From contig OZ220464.1 in NCBI GenBank assembly GCA_965115825.1, forward strand, positions 2,108,001-2,172,000: a stretch of DNA of 64,000 nt, given 5' to 3'. The stretch's first letter is position 1, and each line of letters opens with the position of its first letter. Source of the stretch: Bin87 sp965115825. GTDB lineage: Bacteria > Chloroflexota > Dehalococcoidia > Lucifugimonadales > UBA3495. Below, piece by piece: positions 59,820 through 64,000 of the stretch. The position numbers and the translations under genes are program-made. The notes below the pieces were generated by a model. The model ran no database searches. It saw only the letters and a list, made by a program, of their open reading frames with translations, and was not told the origin of the DNA.

Positions 59820-60026
59820 TTGCACCGGCTGGGCGATGGCCCAGGCCAGCTCCGCTACCTGCTCTTTGAGCATATTCCGGTGGGCTTCCAGCTGCGCCGC
59901 CACCAGTGGCGGGTCGGTGGGACGGCTACGGTTGTTTTCCTGGGTCTGCATGGCGATGAGCTGGCGCCGGCGGGACACCGGGGTTCGCAGTTGGCGCAGC
60001 TCGGCGTCGGGCAGTTGGCGCAAATG
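59820..60026 (-). pseudogene. IS110-family transposase fragment
   Basis: About 70 residues read like the middle of an IS110 transposase: LRQLPDAELRQLRTPVSRRR, QTQENNRSR, and VAAQLEAHRNMLKEQVAELA. Both the DEDD catalytic domain and the C-terminal helix-hairpin part are missing. A decayed insertion next to the 12-kb element. Confidence 0.6.
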
Positions 60027-60200
60027 GCGGTGGGGGCAGGAATGGCTGGGGGAGTGAAAAAGGAGAGGGGGCGTCAATGCCCGGAAAGGCTGCGGGGTTG
60101 GAGATGATTGACTTGGCGGCTTGGGAGCCTAGCGACCGTTCGCTGCCGTTGTGTTAGGATTTTAGCTGCCGCTTTTGGCGAGGGACTGTCGTGGATTCAG

Positions 60201-60791
60201 ATGCAATCGCAAGCTTCATATTTATCTCGCGTTCGGGGCGTGGTGCTGCTGCCTGATGAGCGGGTTGCGGCGATTCTGGATATTGAACAGGGGCTGCTTG
60301 AGGAGCCCGCAAGCAGTGGGCGTCTGCTGGTAGCTACGAACCGTCGCCTCATCAATGTGGCTGACGACGGACGGACGCGGGCCACCGGGATGTATGCTCT
60401 GGGTTCGGTGTCCAGGGTAAGCCTTCGTGAGGAGGCGCGGCGCAGGCTGTCGTGGAAGTACTGGGCGCTCATTATCATCGGCGGGATGATAGCGTATGCG
60501 CTGCTGGCTTACTGGCTGGTTGACCGCTTGCCCAGCGTGATTATTCCCGTACTCAATCTGCACGCTTTCGCGCTGGTAGTTGTGGCGCTGGTAGCGCTGC
60601 CGATATGGCTGCTCTGGCGCAGATGGACTGAGGGGGGAGGTCGGCGTCTGGAGATTACCGGCGTCGACTGGGAGATAAAGACGGAGTGCGGGGCAAATTA
60701 CGGCGACCTGCTGACGTTCGCCAACATACTGCTGCTATTACAATCCGCCGCGGTAGGGGAAGGTTCAGTCCGGACGCCCGAAAGGGAGTGA
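60201..60791 (+). CDS. Small membrane protein, unknown function
   Basis: A 196-residue protein. Residues 15-85 are a soluble domain with a PH-like or YcxB-like look (GRLLVATNRRLINVADDGR). Two transmembrane segments follow at about residues 94-113 and 120-138, then a cytoplasmic tail. ATG 60201 is chosen; the frame is open 31 codons further upstream. It converges with tsaD and overlaps its end by 27 bp. Confidence 0.55.
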   Translation: MQSQASYLSRVRGVVLLPDERVAAILDIEQGLLEEPASSGRLLVATNRRLINVADDGRTRATGMYALGSVSRVSLREEARRRLSWKYWALIIIGGMIAYALLAYWLVDRLPSVIIPVLNLHAFALVVVALVALPIWLLWRRWTEGGGRRLEITGVDWEIKTECGANYGDLLTFANILLLLQSAAVGEGSVRTPERE

Positions 60792-61853
60792 GGGGTCAAC
60801 GTCCAGCGACAGGTCGGCGATTTGGCCGCGCCGGAATTGGTAGTAGGCGCCGGCGGCAATCATTGCGCCGTTGTCGGTGCAGAGGGCGGGAGGGGGTATG
60901 ACCGCGGGGAGGGAAGCGTCGGAGAGGATGCGCTGCCTGAGGCGGGCGTTGGCGGTAACGCCGCCGCCGAGTATCAGGCCGCGGGCGCGGTAGCGGTCGG
61001 CCATGTTGAGCAGTTTGGCGGCCATAACGTCAACCAGGGACTCCTGGAACTCGGCCGCCAACAGCGACACCAGGAGGTCGGTGTCAGGGTCCGGAGATTC
61101 AGAAGGGGGGTAGAGGCCGACATCCTGAGCGCGATGGAGGAGGGCGGTTTTTACTCCGCTGAAGCTGAAATCCAGGGTATCCCGCATCCAGGCTCGGGGC
61201 AGATGCGCGGAGGCGAGGGCCAGTCGCTCGGTATGCTCAAAGTCGTCGTCAACGAAATCGGCGAGGGATTGGGCGGCTTTTTGGATTTCCGGGCCGCCGG
61301 GGAAACCGAGGCCCAGCACTCTGGCGGCTTTGTCGAAGGCTTCGCCGGCGGCGTCATCCCGGGTGCGTCCGAGCAGCCGGTAGTCGCCGTGGCCTTCCAT
61401 GAGGATGAGGTCGGTGTGCCCGCCGGAGGCTACGAGGCAGGCCAGGGGAAAGCCGGGTTCTTCCGCCGGGGCCGGGGAGTTGGCGGAGGCAAGCCAGGCG
61501 GCGTAGATGTGGCCCTCCAGGTGGTTGACGCCCAGCAGGGGGACGCCGAGGGTCAGGGATAGGGACTTTGCAGTATTGACGCCGGAGATAAGGGCGCCGG
61601 CGAGACCGGGGCCGTGGGTAACGGCGACGGCGTCGACGTTGTGGAGGGAGACGTTGGCGTCGTGGAGGGCTTTCAGCAGGGTGGGGCGCATATCCCGGAT
61701 GTGCTGGCGGGATGCGAGCTCGGGGACGACGCCGCCGTGGGCGGCGTGGAGCGCCGATTGGGAGGCGATGACGTTGGCGCGGAGCCTCCGTCCGTCTTCC
61801 ACGATGCCGACGGCGGTTTCGTCGCAGGATGTTTCAATGCCCAGGATCAGCAT
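60765..61853 (-). CDS. tsaD: tRNA N6-adenosine threonylcarbamoyltransferase
   Basis: A 362-residue Kae1/TsaD enzyme that places threonylcarbamoyl on A37 of ANN-decoding tRNAs. The ASKHA motifs are LGIETSCDETAVG, HGGVVPELASRQHI (metal His ligands), LVASGGHTDLIL and TDNGAMIAAGAYY. Length and ATG are normal for the family. tsaB and tsaE are not in the window. Confidence 0.95.
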   Translation of the reverse strand: MLILGIETSCDETAVGIVEDGRRLRANVIASQSALHAAHGGVVPELASRQHIRDMRPTLLKALHDANVSLHNVDAVAVTHGPGLAGALISGVNTAKSLSLTLGVPLLGVNHLEGHIYAAWLASANSPAPAEEPGFPLACLVASGGHTDLILMEGHGDYRLLGRTRDDAAGEAFDKAARVLGLGFPGGPEIQKAAQSLADFVDDDFEHTERLALASAHLPRAWMRDTLDFSFSGVKTALLHRAQDVGLYPPSESPDPDTDLLVSLLAAEFQESLVDVMAAKLLNMADRYRARGLILGGGVTANARLRQRILSDASLPAVIPPPALCTDNGAMIAAGAYYQFRRGQIADLSLDVDPSLPFGRPD

Positions 61854-62006
61854 ATTGTTACGCCGTATTATAGCAGGTGGGGCCTTTGCGCCCGGTGGCT
61901 GGCGGTGTTATCCTTTGCGTGAATAATGAAAATCGGGTTTGACCGGGGATTGTCATTGTGGGCAGTCGGCGGCGGGCCCTGGCTCCTGAGGAGGTAAATC
62001 ACCCCG

Positions 62007-63389
62007 ATGATGGACATTGCGCCCGACGGTTTATCGTGGTGGGTTGTTTTGTTGCAGGCCGGAGAAGTGAGTGGGGGGCTGGCCTTCCCCCTGGGCCTGC
62101 AAGTGTGGCTGCTTGTTGTGAGCTTTCTCGGTGTCGCTTTTTTCACCAGCGCGGAATCGGCGCTGATTTCGGTGAACAAAATACGCATCCGCTATCTGGC
62201 GGAGCAGGGCAGCGCGGCGGCGCGGGCGGTGGACAGAGCGCTGTCGCAGCATGAGAAGTTCTTCGCGACCATTCTGTTGAGCCAGAACGCTTTTACCATA
62301 TTCGCTACTGCCGTGGGTACGGCGCTGGCGGCGGAGGCGCTGGGCGATTCGGGGTATGCGGCGTTGCTGACGGCGCTGATTATGACGGTGGTGATTTCCA
62401 TTTTCGGGGAAATTACACCCAAGACGGTGGCGGCAACGTACTCGGAACGGTGGTCGCTGATTGCGGCGCGTCCGGTGGGCTGGACGATGTTGCTGTGTAC
62501 GCCGTTCATCTACTTTTTTACGGCTGTGCCGCGTTTGATATACAAGGTTCTCCGTACGCCGGCCAGCGGGTGGCAGACCAGTTTCAGCGAGGGAGAGCTG
62601 AGGATGATGATTGACCTGTCCCGGGAGCAGGGGGCAGTGGAATCGGAAGAGGCGCAACGGCTGAATCGGGTGTTTCATTTCCGGGACCGGCGGCTTGGGG
62701 AGATAATGACGCCACGGACGGAGATAGTTTGGATTGAGAAGGGCACTACGTTGGAGCAGTTTCTACAGCTTTATGCTGAGAACAGCCATACGCGGTTCCC
62801 CATATATGAAGGGAGCCAGGAGGTGGTGCTGGGGGTGCTTTCCAATAAGGAAGTGCTGATTGCGCAAAGCCGGGGACTTATCGGCCCGAAGGATCCGGTT
62901 ACGGATACCATGCGCGAAGTTGACTTCATACCGGAAACGGTTACGGTGTCGGACGCTTTTGACACCATGCAGGCGAAGCGTCTTTCCATGATGATGGTTA
63001 CCAACGAGTACGGTGGGATTGCGGGGCTGGTTACGCTGAAGCAGCTTACCAGCGTAATCATCGGGACGATGGTGGACGATGACCCGCCCTCGGCCATGGC
63101 GGACAGCGGCATTATGGCTCAGGATGACGGGTCATATCTGCTGGGCGGGGGTATGACCATTGTGGAGATTAACGACCGGCTGGAAGGGGAGGGCATCGCG
63201 CTGCCGGAAGGGGAGTACCATACCATCGCCGGGCTGGTGCTGCATCTGCGGGAGGGAGAGATTCCGAGAACCGGCGACACGGTGCGGACGGAAGGGCTGG
63301 TTCTGACGGTTACGGATATGGCGGGAGCGCGGATTAATCAGGTGCGGCTGGAACTTCTGGCGGCGCAACGGGAGGGCGACGGGGAATGA
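62007..63389 (+). CDS. CNNM/CorC-HlyC-family transporter
   Basis: A 460-residue membrane protein. The CNNM/DUF21 domain covers residues 25-190 (FFTSAESALISVNKIRIRYL, EITPKTVAA). Two CBS domains follow at about 210-330 (VFHFRDRRLGEIMTPRTEIV, YEGSQEVVLGVLSNKEVL). A CorC_HlyC domain closes the protein (DGSYLLGGGMTIVEIN). Family members export Mg2+ or Co2+. The following phosphatase overlaps its stop (ATGA). Confidence 0.9.
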   Translation: MMDIAPDGLSWWVVLLQAGEVSGGLAFPLGLQVWLLVVSFLGVAFFTSAESALISVNKIRIRYLAEQGSAAARAVDRALSQHEKFFATILLSQNAFTIFATAVGTALAAEALGDSGYAALLTALIMTVVISIFGEITPKTVAATYSERWSLIAARPVGWTMLLCTPFIYFFTAVPRLIYKVLRTPASGWQTSFSEGELRMMIDLSREQGAVESEEAQRLNRVFHFRDRRLGEIMTPRTEIVWIEKGTTLEQFLQLYAENSHTRFPIYEGSQEVVLGVLSNKEVLIAQSRGLIGPKDPVTDTMREVDFIPETVTVSDAFDTMQAKRLSMMMVTNEYGGIAGLVTLKQLTSVIIGTMVDDDPPSAMADSGIMAQDDGSYLLGGGMTIVEINDRLEGEGIALPEGEYHTIAGLVLHLREGEIPRTGDTVRTEGLVLTVTDMAGARINQVRLELLAAQREGDGE

Positions 63390-64000
63390 GGCTGCTGCTG
63401 CTGCGCCACGGCGAAACGGACATCAACGCGGCGGGACGGCTGCAAGGTTGCACGGACTCGCTGCTGACGGCGCTGGGCCGGCAGCAGGCCCGGGATCTGG
63501 GGGTGGCCAGCCTGGCCTGGGGGCCGACAGCGGTCTATTCCAGCCCTTTGGCCAGGGCTTGGGACGTTGCGGCTGAGATTGGCGACTTGACCGGTCTTTC
63601 CATTGCCGTTGAACCCCGTATCACAGAGATGAACATGGGTGAATTAGAGGGGGTTACAGTACAGGAGATGCGGGACGGCTGGCCTGAACTCTACCAGGGT
63701 TGGCGGCGGGACGCCGGCAGCGTCACGATGCCCGGCGGCGAATCGCTGTGCGATGTCCAGCGCCGGGCTATGGCGGCTTTTGACGAAATGGATCGCTGCC
63801 ACGGGCCGGAGGAGACCGTGATTGCGGTTACGCACAATTTCACCATTCGCTGCATTGTCGCCGCCGTCATCGGCCTGCCGCTGGCCGGCATCAATCGTAT
63901 GGATTTGTCGCTGGGCAGCTGTACTACCATACGCACGGGAAGCAGGGGCCGGCGGCTGAGCGCGTACAATGCGGTTGACCACTTGACGCCGGCGAACCGC
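63386..64000 (+). CDS. Histidine phosphatase (phosphoglycerate mutase-like), partial
   Basis: 205 residues are present before the right edge. The active-site LLLRHGETDINAAGRLQG opens the protein; VYSSPLARAWDVA, ITEMNMGELEG and VTHNFTIRC complete the site with the second His. Alpha-ribazole phosphatase, phosphoserine phosphatase and phosphoglycerate mutase are all possible. It is coupled to the CNNM gene by ATGA. Confidence 0.85.
   Translation, partial: MRLLLLRHGETDINAAGRLQGCTDSLLTALGRQQARDLGVASLAWGPTAVYSSPLARAWDVAAEIGDLTGLSIAVEPRITEMNMGELEGVTVQEMRDGWPELYQGWRRDAGSVTMPGGESLCDVQRRAMAAFDEMDRCHGPEETVIAVTHNFTIRCIVAAVIGLPLAGINRMDLSLGSCTTIRTGSRGRRLSAYNAVDHLTPANR

Noticed and set aside
1..64000. CRISPR array, rRNA or tRNA genes
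   Set aside because: No regularly spaced repeats and no convincing tRNA or rRNA signatures were seen on either strand by eye; tRNAscan and Infernal would settle it.

Overview
The window is GC-rich bacterial chromosome, densely coding on both strands. Gene content suggests a member of the Chloroflexota, perhaps a Dehalococcoidia or SAR202-like lineage: two T-box leaders upstream of acetolactate synthase genes, a GreA with an extra N-terminal domain, many HAD and metallo-beta-lactamase proteins, and an IS1-like transposase. The lineage is inferred from gene style only; no rRNA or tRNA gene was seen.

Layout. 1-7.9 kb: the end of a trehalose-phosphatase, a HAD hydrolase, a DsbA/FrnE-like selenoprotein with an in-frame TGA, a NuoE/NuoF/FdhA-like flavin and iron-sulfur module, and a ferredoxin-NADP reductase-like gene. 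8-13.5 kb: mutS, an ArsC/Spx-fold selenoprotein, a small HAD-like gene and mutL. 13.5-17.6 kb: an orphan HsdR N-domain protein, a small Tat-signal protein, an HpcH/HpaI aldolase, a DUF192 lipoprotein and a PfkB kinase. 17.7-21.7 kb: tyrA, aroA, gmk, lipA. 21.7-29.2 kb: HAD, MBL and amidohydrolase genes, an Nmad2/Nmad3-like pair, a polyprenyl diphosphate synthase and metG. 29.3-34.8 kb: promoter, T-box leader and ilvB-ilvN-ilvC-leuA. 34.9-39 kb: MBL exonuclease-like gene, selenoprotein peroxiredoxin, GreA fusion, quinone reductase, SprT-like protease. 39-42.4 kb: promoter, long structured leader, panD and three methyltransferases. 42.4-47 kb (minus strand): a second T-box-controlled ilvB followed by HTH, ATP-grasp and alpha/beta hydrolase genes.

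47,044-59,193 is a 12,150-bp mobile element. It has 47-bp terminal inverted repeats (44/47 identical) and an 8-bp target duplication (AAACCCCG). An IS1-like transposase lies at its right end. Cargo: a PLD-nuclease/SNF2-helicase fusion, an Eco57I-type DNA methyltransferase, a PIN protein, two zinc-ribbon paralogues, a broken RDD gene and an uncharacterised pair with a four-helix membrane protein. It looks like a transposable defence or restriction island, inserted just upstream of the second ilvB promoter. 59.2-64 kb: IS remnants, then a small membrane protein, tsaD, a CNNM/CorC-type transporter and a truncated histidine phosphatase.

Most notable are three thiol-redox selenoprotein candidates within 35 kb. 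Each has TGA exactly at the catalytic cysteine position and a hairpin at bacterial SECIS distance. Next come the cargo transposon and a panD-methyltransferase operon that could make beta-alanine betaine.
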